Below, one piece after another: positions 28,001 through 34,528 of a DNA stretch of 47,932 nucleotides. The DNA is from a virus: positions 1-47,932 of IMG/VR virus record IMGVR_UViG_3300017991_000154, one strand, 5' to 3'. A model generated the notes under the pieces. The model made no database searches. It was not told where the DNA came from and saw only the letters and a program-made list of their open reading frames with translations. The first letter of the stretch is position 1. Each line of letters starts with the position of its first letter. The position numbers were made by a program, and so were the translations under genes.

Positions 28001-31000
28001 AAATATAGATTAGATCATTTGACAAAGCCAATGAAGGGTGCAGATAATGCATTAAGTATTGTTAATGATGGCAGGTTAATTGCTATTGATCCGAGATCGA
28101 GATTTAAGGGAATAAAGCATCCGCCAGAGGGAAAGGTCGCAAAGGCTACAAAGGAAATATATAGAATATGGGAAGAAACCAAAGACAAAAGATATACTCA
28201 ATTAGTTTTCTCCGATTTGGCAACTCCAAGCAAAACGAAATATTCTGTTTATAACGATATTCGTAAAGCATTAATAAGCATGGGTGTTCCGAAAGATGAA
28301 ATTGCTTTTATGCACGACTATCCAGGAGCAATACAAAAAGAACGATTGTTCAGCGATATGCGGTCTGGAAATAAGCGTATTCTCTTTGGTTCGACTAAAA
28401 AGATGGGCATGGGAACAAATGTTCAAAAAAATCTTTATGCAGTTCACCACATAGATGCACCCTGGCGTCCAGCCGATGTAGAGCAAAGAGATGGGCGTAT
28501 TTATCGGCAAGGTAACTTGTGTCCTGAAATAGAAATCATTCGCTATGTCACAAAAGGTACATTTGATGCTTATATGTGGCAGACGTTAGAAGTCAAACAA
28601 GGGTTCATTGAACAATTGTTAAAGGGTAGTGCTGAAATTAGAGAAATGGAAGATGTAAATCTAAAAGATGCATTATTCGATCCTGCTCAGGCAAAAGCAT
28701 TAGCAGCAGCCAATCCGTATATGTTCGAGAAAGTCAAGACAGATGTTGAGATTAAGAAATTAGGTGCTTTAAAGAAAGCAATGAAAGATGAGGAATATAG
28801 AAGAAATAAGAAATTAACGGATGAAAAAAGATTTGTTGAGAGAAGCCAAAATAGAATTAAAGAGTTGGATGAATGGATAAAACAAGCAGTTGACACAACT
28901 GGCGATAAGTTTAAAATAAAATTAGGAAACAAATATTTTGCAGATAGAAATGAAGCTGCTAATGAATTGGATAAAAAACTTGAAGATATTTCCAGAGGGA
29001 CAGAGATAAAAGCGATAGGATATTTTAAAATTGGAGAACTTGCTGGTTTTCCATTATATGCTAAATTTTTCAATACAAAAGTCCACAAGAAGACTAACAA
29101 ATGGTATGCGGTTACTTTGCGATTCGGGGAGATTGCGCAATCAGTTGAAGTTGGAACTTTTGCTAAAGAACAAATAGTAAAAGATAATCCATTTGACATT
29201 TTGGAATTTAATTATAAATCTGAGGCATCTTTAAGTTATGTGATCGGAGGAGGTTTAGAAGTAAGAGATGATGTAACATGGAACAATGCTCGTGAAGCTA
29301 TTCTATCGTTGGAACATATTTCCAGATCATTGCCAAGAAGAAAAGAGTACGTAGAAAAACAAATAGAACAATCAGAGAAATCAATTAAATCTCTAAGTCA
29401 AGCACCGGAAGGTTTTAAACAGGAAGAAAAATTAAAACAATTAAAAGAGAGATCGCTTGAATTAGAAATGTTAATTCGACAATCGGGTGCGCAACAAGGA
29501 GAGGAAGAATTTCCAGATTTCAGTGACATTATTTCCAAATATACAGGTAGAATTACATCGAATATTATAGAATATATCGGAAAATTAGCGAATGAAAAAG
29601 GTGGCATTTCTCAAGCATTAGAGGACAGAATCAGGCAAGTAGAGGAGGAACAGGAAGAAGAAGAGATAGAGGAACAAAAGAAGCGAGGCAAAATTGCAGG
29701 AAAAGAACCAACCATCAGTTCATTAGCAGAATGGAATGCTCAGGCTATTGTTATGTTAGATAAAGCTGTACCAGGAATAGACGTTTATTATGATATTCCG
29801 AAAACAGAATTTAACAAAGCATTAGCTCAAATTGGAGCAGAGGGTGAGCCGTTAGGGTTTTTCTCACCAAAGAACAATGCAATTTTCATAAATCCAACAA
29901 AGGCAAATAAGGATACCATTTTCCATGAATATGCTCATATAGTAGTGGGTTGGATTAAGAAAAGCGATCCTGCTTTGTATCAAGAAGGTATTGGATTGTT
30001 AAAAGATTCTCCATACAAAACAACTGAAGAAGGATTAGTTCAAGCTATCGGGGAGAAAGGAGCGCAAATACAAGATGGATATAAAAAGAATCGGTTTGTT
30101 GCATGGATAAAAAAGATATGGATAAAAACAAAAATACGATTTAAGAGATTGTTCAATATTGATTTGACACTAAATGAATTTACTGAAATGATCTCTTATG
30201 CAATGCGTGGTGGTAAGCCAATCGTGCCCAAAAATGTTAGTAAAAGATTAGTAAAGCCACAATATCAATATGCAGGTGAAAGAGCAAGGACAGCGAATTT
30301 AGGCAATCTTGAATTAGCAAAACAACTTGAATCACAGGGACAAAACACGAGAACAACGACAGGATGGTTTAAGGGTCCCGATAAAAAGTGGAGATTTGTG
30401 ATTGATGATAGTGAGATGTCAATACGTAAGGTATCTGAATATCAAGCATTTCCATCTGTTTGGGACGAGAATATAAGAGATTATAAACAAGAATTTAGAG
30501 GAAGATTGGCTGACGCTGTTAAACATGATGCATTATTTGAAGCATATCCAGATTTAGCAGATATAAGGGTTTCGCTGTATATCAATGAAAATGTTAGCGT
30601 GGCTGGAATGTTAAAAACGAAAGGACTTGATTTAGCAAATGCGGAAATAATACTACAAGCTCCCGATGTTAATTCATTGAGAGAAAATTTAGCACATGAA
30701 ACCCAGCACTGGATTCAATTCTATGAAGGCTTTGCTCGTGGCGGGGAGATGGATAGAGATAGCAAGGCAGTCATTAGACAGAACATGGCTACTTTACAGC
30801 GATATTCTAATGAGATTGCTATTTCCCAACAGTTGATAGATCAAAATCCGTTCTCTTGGGACAAAGACAGACTTAACAAGGTAAGATCGAAGATTAAAGA
30901 ATTAAAATCTCAATACGATGAACTTTATAAAGTAACGAAAGAATTAAAGGATTTTGCTTATGAACAATACAAAAGATTAGCAGGTGAATTTGAAGCGAGA

Positions 31001-33805
31001 GATGTTTCAAGTAGAATAGACTTACCACCAGATTTGAGTTTTCTGATAGCTCCGTATTCTTCTGAAAAAAGAGATTTCAAGGACTTGATAATACAATATC
31101 ATGGGAAAAATGCAGCGTTATTAACAGAGGAAATGGAAGACCCGTTTATTACAGAAATGAGGAACAAATACCATTCAGGAGCATTTGAAGATCAGTCTGA
31201 ATTTTTATCTTTATTGGCAAAGGAAAAGTATCACTTCACTGATGTAGCCAGGGCAAAGAAATATTGGGGTGAAATTATTGCTGATAAGATAGAGCCAGAA
31301 GAAAAGACACCTCTTGATTTACCAGTAGAAACATGGTATCAGCATTTACAGCAACTATGGCAGGATAAATATAGACGATCTGGGCAGTTAGTAAAGAGAG
31401 CAAGGGAACGTGGTGAATCTTTTGGCGACGAACTTGATTTTAGATTGAGCGAAGAATTGTTTATTGGCAGAGCTTCGGATCAAATCGAAAAATTCCAAAA
31501 GAAAATAACAAATGATAAAGATGGTTTTTTGGAAAGGTTAATTGATGCAGGCATTGATTGGCAAGATTTGAGTTTATTCATGTATGCCCGACATGCTCCT
31601 GAACGAAACGAGACTATCAAACAGGAGGATATTGAAATTAAAAAAACTCATCCTAATCACGAAGTAAATGAAGCAGGTTCAGGAATGAGTGACAAAGATG
31701 CTCGTGATACGATGCTTGAGTTTGAAGAAACAGGGAAAGTCTCAGAATATACTCGTTTTGCTGATGAATACTATGAGACAGTAACGAAACCAGCATTAAA
31801 GCTTCAATATGAAGCAGGATTGATAAAAGAAGAAGAATATGAGCAATATCTAAGTCAATGGAAATACTACGTTCCACTCAAAGGAATAAATAGGGCAAAA
31901 CAATTTAGAATGAGAGGAAAAGGCTATTCTGTTGAATATAAGGGTATTATAAAAGCCAGGGGACGGCATTCACTTGCTCAAAACAATCCATTCATTCAGG
32001 GAATAATGGATCACGAGGATGCCATTATCCGAGCCGAAAAGAACAAAGTCGGTCAAGATTTTCTTAAATTTGTATTAGCTCATAAAGATGCTACAATGCC
32101 AGGTAAATTCGGAGATGAACCTTTGTGGCATGTTGAAGGAAGAAAGAAACTTCCAACTTATAATAAGTTTGGAGAAATAGAATATTTCAGAAATGCAAAA
32201 CAACAGTTAGCAGACGAGGAATTTGCTGTTTGGGTTGATGGCAAACAGAAAGTGATTACTATTTACGATCAAGCATTGTTAAATGGATTAAAAAATATTG
32301 GTATAGAAAGAGGTTTCAAATTTCTAAACAAAGTAAATCATTATCTACGATTAGTAAATACGATGCTCAATCCAGAATTTATTATTTCCAATTTTGAGCG
32401 TGATTTACAAACAGCGATTATTAATTTGGAAGCTTTTCAAATAAAGAAGATAAAGCGCAATGTGATGAAAGATATTCCAAAAGCGATGTCAGGTATTTGG
32501 AAAGGAATTCGAGATAAAGAAGGTAATGAGTGGACACGGATATTTGACGAGTATAAAGCAGAAGGCGGAAAAACTGGCTGGTTTGATTATAAGACTTTGG
32601 ATGAAAAAACAGAGGAATTTGAAAATAAGATAGCTAATTACAAAAAATCGGGTGATATTAAAAAAGCACTTGAACTTACAAAGCAATTTGTTTTTGATAT
32701 TAATGATACAGTTGAAAATGCTGTTAGGTTGTCTGCATATAAAAACGCAAAAGACGCTGGAATGACTAAAAAACAAGCAGCTAATTTAGCTAAAAACCTT
32801 ACTCTCAATTTTAACAAAAAGGGAGAGATGGGTGGATTTATGAATAGTCTTTATCTATTTGCAAATGCTGGGGTGCAGGGTGGAGCAAGATTATTAGTGG
32901 CACTAAAATCAAAACGAGTACAAAGAATTGGTGTTGGTTTGGTATTATGGTCTATATTATGGGATACAATAAACAGACTAATTGGCGGTGATGATTATGA
33001 AAAAATAGATGAGTATATTAAAGACACAAATCACATTTTTATAATTCCTGGTACTGACAAACATTTTAGAATAAGACTTCCTTACGGATATAATGTATTT
33101 AATGTTGTAGGATTGGCAATCAGTGCTGTTTTACATGGTGAAGACCCCATTCATCAAGGAGGACGAATACTCTCAAATATAGTTGATGCATTTAATCCAC
33201 TTGGCAGAGCAGGGTCGTTGGGACAATTGATTTCTCCGACAGCTTTTGATTTACCGCTTCAACTGTGGGAAAATAAGAATTTCTTTGGTGGTCCCATTAG
33301 AAAGGAGCAACCAGCGTATGCACCAAAGATACCAGAGTCAGAGCGATATTTTAGTACAGTTAGTCCATACACTCAACAATTGACAACTTGGCTCAATGAT
33401 GTTACTGGTGGATCATCACGAAAAAGAGGATGGTTAGATATTAATCCAGAGAATATAGATCATGTATTAGATTTCGCAGGAGGTGGTACAGGCAGATTTC
33501 TGATTCGATCTATAAATGTTCCCTGGACATTAATCTCAGAGGGCAACTTTCCGCATCCTGAAAAGATTCCATTTGTTAGACAGGTATATGGTGAACGTTC
33601 TGAATGGATGGATTTCAAAAAAGTGAATGAGTATATCAAAGAAGCTGGACGTACTCGCTTCTCACGTAAACAAGTTACTGATTTTATGACTTCTTTAAAT
33701 ACGCTATACGAGGAAAAGAAGATCACAAAAGAAAATTACAAACGGAAAAAAGCTGTTTTTTTTAACGCACAGCATAAGCTAAAAAGACGTACAGTAAAGA
33801 AATAG
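22013..33805 (+). CDS. Giant polyvalent protein: DarB-like methyltransferase/helicase with metallopeptidase-like modules
   Basis: A 3930-residue protein, far longer than phage P1 DarB-type proteins. Visible order: Lys/Glu/Pro-rich linkers (1-430); a small domain with 'HKFRWSPKKKIWYA' (~438-475); LPD-type segments (~540-578 and ~605-693, YGANNKIVTRDR); a methyltransferase with FEPGMGVGNFF (~943-953) and NVPF (~1007); an SNF2-type helicase with GSGKT (1664-1668), DEAH (1824-1827), ATGTPVSNS (~1876) and a motif V-VI block (~2131-2167, DAPWRPADVEQRDGRIYRQG); an HEXXH site HEYAH (2638-2642); a second HETQH (2895-2899); a long helical region; and an LPD38-like C-terminus with a membrane helix (~3637-3660). 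Polyvalent proteins of this class are packed in the head and enter the host with DNA to counter restriction. Its place beside ejection-type genes agrees. The methyltransferase motif IV is N-V-P-F rather than N-P-P-F/Y. Confidence 0.9.
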   Translation: MSWKDCLKILSLKDRNEFKKLRTTKEMIAEAQSRLDVLSQEQIDIESVIVKHYNKLKRGYKYDPEVKAKLKEIDTTIDELRRIRPAVEVEQPIEEKEVEPEVNLEAKAEEKQAEPAEEEKETPEQRITKIITESKESGKVLRDKIQSELNKAGNELQQEAGKKIRDLKPVGKQSEMGEVFKAAPPKGKVFVNILGTNYAFPENKQPTKEQIDDIEATFKKGEDYLKKTFDYNFSIIEPNRTIGNKKVLEKGLSLKDKGLLEKDEIEFVNKLEKYWNENPNADSGIVDENGNIITLEESREKRKQPKKKLEKPSEKVPKRKPKKELKKPEPTKDRYLGKNENGDEIYLDKNGVRYILTGANKNIRSSEPVSVLPTGEYSPRHTPPRQFRTMEELAKESEPKELKKPEQKAETEKKLVKPEAKKTDFVISTINEAQNGIELSFKSKPSEEIRNRLKAHKFRWSPKKKIWYATKNSSTLTFAEELKDELNVAPEAPIEDLTPVQAEIAKRAEELTEPEIEEIHRDLKRLAGVDYDMATERNDVGFNKFDTQFGNELANKERLTPKQAAAAEKMLRKYAKQLGKKSKKELKKPEKEIKPEKELAPYSSEYGANNKIVTRDRAKELEEKLRQKLNQLNVGVDPELFTIGTELAVFHIEAGVRKFTDYARTMAEQFGEKIVPFLKSFYLGAKNYPGVNYPGMNSEAEIEQLEKEGFLNDMELYAETYKDKKALNISKEEQDGLRTNSDIPAIGNEKQLKSEGVETTSTQTSDQERISDSARERVDSSTASTERQEPTVSESTAINESSRRNSSERYGKRDIPTVPRRNFRRGDYGETSGLKAKARATIDAIKTWKKIDKEGRQATPEEQEILSQFAGAGGLLYLFPDQNNKIKEGWEDVATELQEILSQQEYDSLKSTLPNAHYTSPLVVTKVFNILEKLGFNGKGKIFEPGMGVGNFFSLMPGEWNEAELHGVEMDIVSGSIARLLYPHANITISPFQKMEIPDNTYDVIVGNVPFSNKITPFDPVHNKEKFSLHDYFMNKSMNILRPGGLMAVITSRYTMDKIDPTVRKKLYESGDLITAIRLPKTAFQKTANTEVVTDILIFRKRMPGENKGDSIWLGTIDKELVNSEGGYDSSNINEYFIGNSKNLFRNVAGNISLTGTMYAKNELTVTLSNPSYLENVLDQIINEQKINDSDKYVEREPISPTEREFEEQKFENAEFDNWNDVKIGAYTVSKDGRLFIKQEGNLPVEVTIKKKGSKLGVNQQDYDRIIGFVRLRDAWQKVLTTQANLESTAVKEQARRELNRIYDSYVKEFGYFNHTSKTEYTRKSDGKVIVTRRQKNLKPCMADPDVWGVSSLESYDEDTGESKKNQIFEHDVIGVEPPAQIETPSDALIASLNETGKVDFDYMSEQLGIDEDKIIEELKGQIFLNPVNETFEIKEKYLSGNVKRKLAEAKEAYKKDKKYADNVKALEEVQPEDVPPTQIAANLGQPWIPIEDIEAFVNHIDENAKATITYTPREAKYHVSIYGMDETIAKNTWGTSKKSFAKLLETALNKGLPKILVKTTNEQGDEITVVDQDATALAQDKMSRTKERFSEWLWEDDDRQIRLARLYNDTYNTNVSPKYDGTFLTFKGMKAKGGWFKGLYPHQKNSVWRQLQEGNTLFSHVVGSGKTITMITAGMEMKRLGMINKPMYVIPNHMLRQFSNEFLELYPTAKLMVADEINFKTSKRKLFVNKIASQDIDAVIITHSGFGKIPISARTEEKYVREEIEAYETLIVEAKRDRDTNATKDLEARKLNLQERLRKLSASMNRDTGIEFEKTGVDYIFIDEAHEFKNLETRSKMAALNIKNLPTQGVAKAWDLFVKSRYLAERNPKRFMTFATGTPVSNSMVELYNLMRYLQPWKLQELGMEHFDAWASSFCDVVSQIEIDPTGSGFRMDSRFAKFVNLPELMQAFGEVNDFVSNDDLIRDKIIKLPPIKGGKAQLIQIEPDETQKSAVKWLKYRLDHLTKPMKGADNALSIVNDGRLIAIDPRSRFKGIKHPPEGKVAKATKEIYRIWEETKDKRYTQLVFSDLATPSKTKYSVYNDIRKALISMGVPKDEIAFMHDYPGAIQKERLFSDMRSGNKRILFGSTKKMGMGTNVQKNLYAVHHIDAPWRPADVEQRDGRIYRQGNLCPEIEIIRYVTKGTFDAYMWQTLEVKQGFIEQLLKGSAEIREMEDVNLKDALFDPAQAKALAAANPYMFEKVKTDVEIKKLGALKKAMKDEEYRRNKKLTDEKRFVERSQNRIKELDEWIKQAVDTTGDKFKIKLGNKYFADRNEAANELDKKLEDISRGTEIKAIGYFKIGELAGFPLYAKFFNTKVHKKTNKWYAVTLRFGEIAQSVEVGTFAKEQIVKDNPFDILEFNYKSEASLSYVIGGGLEVRDDVTWNNAREAILSLEHISRSLPRRKEYVEKQIEQSEKSIKSLSQAPEGFKQEEKLKQLKERSLELEMLIRQSGAQQGEEEFPDFSDIISKYTGRITSNIIEYIGKLANEKGGISQALEDRIRQVEEEQEEEEIEEQKKRGKIAGKEPTISSLAEWNAQAIVMLDKAVPGIDVYYDIPKTEFNKALAQIGAEGEPLGFFSPKNNAIFINPTKANKDTIFHEYAHIVVGWIKKSDPALYQEGIGLLKDSPYKTTEEGLVQAIGEKGAQIQDGYKKNRFVAWIKKIWIKTKIRFKRLFNIDLTLNEFTEMISYAMRGGKPIVPKNVSKRLVKPQYQYAGERARTANLGNLELAKQLESQGQNTRTTTGWFKGPDKKWRFVIDDSEMSIRKVSEYQAFPSVWDENIRDYKQEFRGRLADAVKHDALFEAYPDLADIRVSLYINENVSVAGMLKTKGLDLANAEIILQAPDVNSLRENLAHETQHWIQFYEGFARGGEMDRDSKAVIRQNMATLQRYSNEIAISQQLIDQNPFSWDKDRLNKVRSKIKELKSQYDELYKVTKELKDFAYEQYKRLAGEFEARDVSSRIDLPPDLSFLIAPYSSEKRDFKDLIIQYHGKNAALLTEEMEDPFITEMRNKYHSGAFEDQSEFLSLLAKEKYHFTDVARAKKYWGEIIADKIEPEEKTPLDLPVETWYQHLQQLWQDKYRRSGQLVKRARERGESFGDELDFRLSEELFIGRASDQIEKFQKKITNDKDGFLERLIDAGIDWQDLSLFMYARHAPERNETIKQEDIEIKKTHPNHEVNEAGSGMSDKDARDTMLEFEETGKVSEYTRFADEYYETVTKPALKLQYEAGLIKEEEYEQYLSQWKYYVPLKGINRAKQFRMRGKGYSVEYKGIIKARGRHSLAQNNPFIQGIMDHEDAIIRAEKNKVGQDFLKFVLAHKDATMPGKFGDEPLWHVEGRKKLPTYNKFGEIEYFRNAKQQLADEEFAVWVDGKQKVITIYDQALLNGLKNIGIERGFKFLNKVNHYLRLVNTMLNPEFIISNFERDLQTAIINLEAFQIKKIKRNVMKDIPKAMSGIWKGIRDKEGNEWTRIFDEYKAEGGKTGWFDYKTLDEKTEEFENKIANYKKSGDIKKALELTKQFVFDINDTVENAVRLSAYKNAKDAGMTKKQAANLAKNLTLNFNKKGEMGGFMNSLYLFANAGVQGGARLLVALKSKRVQRIGVGLVLWSILWDTINRLIGGDDYEKIDEYIKDTNHIFIIPGTDKHFRIRLPYGYNVFNVVGLAISAVLHGEDPIHQGGRILSNIVDAFNPLGRAGSLGQLISPTAFDLPLQLWENKNFFGGPIRKEQPAYAPKIPESERYFSTVSPYTQQLTTWLNDVTGGSSRKRGWLDINPENIDHVLDFAGGGTGRFLIRSINVPWTLISEGNFPHPEKIPFVRQVYGERSEWMDFKKVNEYIKEAGRTRFSRKQVTDFMTSLNTLYEEKKITKENYKRKKAVFFNAQHKLKRRTVKK
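24216..24515 (+). CDS. Nested helical protein inside the giant gene (overprinted gene)
   Basis: A 99-residue open frame in the +1 frame of the giant gene. A perfect AAGGAGG (24203-24209) stands 6 bases before the ATG. The product is a normal-looking amphipathic helical protein (YEQIATSLLSEMRNNSKVK, SVWIALQQAQKDKNLP, NLLQLTKAAEEIALKDM) with acidic C-terminus. In the same stretch the giant protein (residues ~735-835) is Ser/Thr/Arg-rich and low-complexity, as often happens when a linker is overprinted by a real gene. Function unknown. Independent translation is inferred, not proven. Confidence 0.6.
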   Translation: MDYEQIATSLLSEMRNNSKVKALKRPQLKRLIKSVSQTAQESVWIALQQAQKDKNLPYQNLLQLTKAAEEIALKDMENEIYQLFQEETSDEEITERQVA

Positions 33806-33806
33806 C

Positions 33807-33834
33807 TTGACTTTTAATAAAAAATAGTTATCTT
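33807..33834 (+). promoter_or_regulatory. Promoter ahead of the fibre gene cluster
   Basis: TTGACT at 33807-33812 and TATCTT at 33829-33834, spacer 16, right after the giant gene's stop. It shares TTGAC-TTTAA and TATCTT with promoters at 1997 and 47115. Confidence 0.6.
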
Positions 33835-33881
33835 ATATTATAAGGCAAATCGTTTTTAACCATTAAATGGAAATAGAATCG

Positions 33882-33929
33882 AAGCCACTAAAACATAGCA
33901 CTATGCTATGCATTAGTGGCTTTTTTTTT
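33882..33929 (+). terminator. Strong hairpin with T9 tract upstream of the 33946 gene
   Basis: AAGCCACTAA (33882-33891) pairs with TTAGTGGCTT (33913-33922), stacked on CATAGCA/TGCTATG, followed by nine T. It lies ~50 bases downstream of the promoter at 33807 and 17 bases before the next start codon, so that promoter would yield only a short RNA unless read-through occurs. Confidence 0.75.
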
Positions 33930-33945
33930 GTTTGTGGAGATTATT

Positions 33946-34521
33946 ATGAAAAAAATATTAATTCTGCTGTTACTGATAAGCACTCCGCTTTTCGCTCAAA
34001 ATAGAGCATTAAGAATTGATTCACTTGAGGTGAACGACAAGAATGTTACTGGATTCTTTAATGATCTGATGTCAACGGATTTAATGAGGATTCATGTGGA
34101 TAGTCTTATCATGTTCACAGCCAGTGATTCAACAGATAGCGTATGGATAGCAGATAATGGCACTTATGTTCTTGTAACGTCTGATAATCCAGTTAAATTC
34201 AGTTCGGATATAATTATTTCAGACTATCTTCGTGTGAAAACCTACTATGATGATGACATAGATGACAATGATACGTATAATCTACCTGACGGTGCTTTTG
34301 GTCATGGTATAGTTTTTATATCAAACGACACAAATGAAGAAGGTGGAACATTTGGTTTTTTCGATGACAATCCATGTCTCATTTCAGTGTCAGCGAACTG
34401 CCAGGAAGCAGATGCAGACAGTAAATTAGTAATTATGGATGGTGGTGATACTGTTACAATTAAAAATACACTTGGAGATAATTATAAATTAACATTAATA
34501 ATCTGGTATTATATACCGTGA
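33946..34521 (+). CDS. Exported protein of the fibre cluster
   Basis: A 191-residue protein from the ATG at 33946 with GGAG upstream; the longer in-frame form would run through the terminator hairpin. Residues 1-18 are a signal peptide ending LFAQ. The rest is beta-rich and acidic (DSVWIADNGTYVLVTSD, DDDIDDNDTYNLPDG) and ends 'KLTLIIWYYIP', resembling the C-terminal tip domain of phage fibres (a 'KLVLQ/TLIW' type ending). It may be a fibre paralogue or adaptor. The start of the next fibre gene has a near-identical signal peptide. Confidence 0.65.
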   Translation: MKKILILLLLISTPLFAQNRALRIDSLEVNDKNVTGFFNDLMSTDLMRIHVDSLIMFTASDSTDSVWIADNGTYVLVTSDNPVKFSSDIIISDYLRVKTYYDDDIDDNDTYNLPDGAFGHGIVFISNDTNEEGGTFGFFDDNPCLISVSANCQEADADSKLVIMDGGDTVTIKNTLGDNYKLTLIIWYYIP

Positions 34522-34528
34522 GGTTAAT

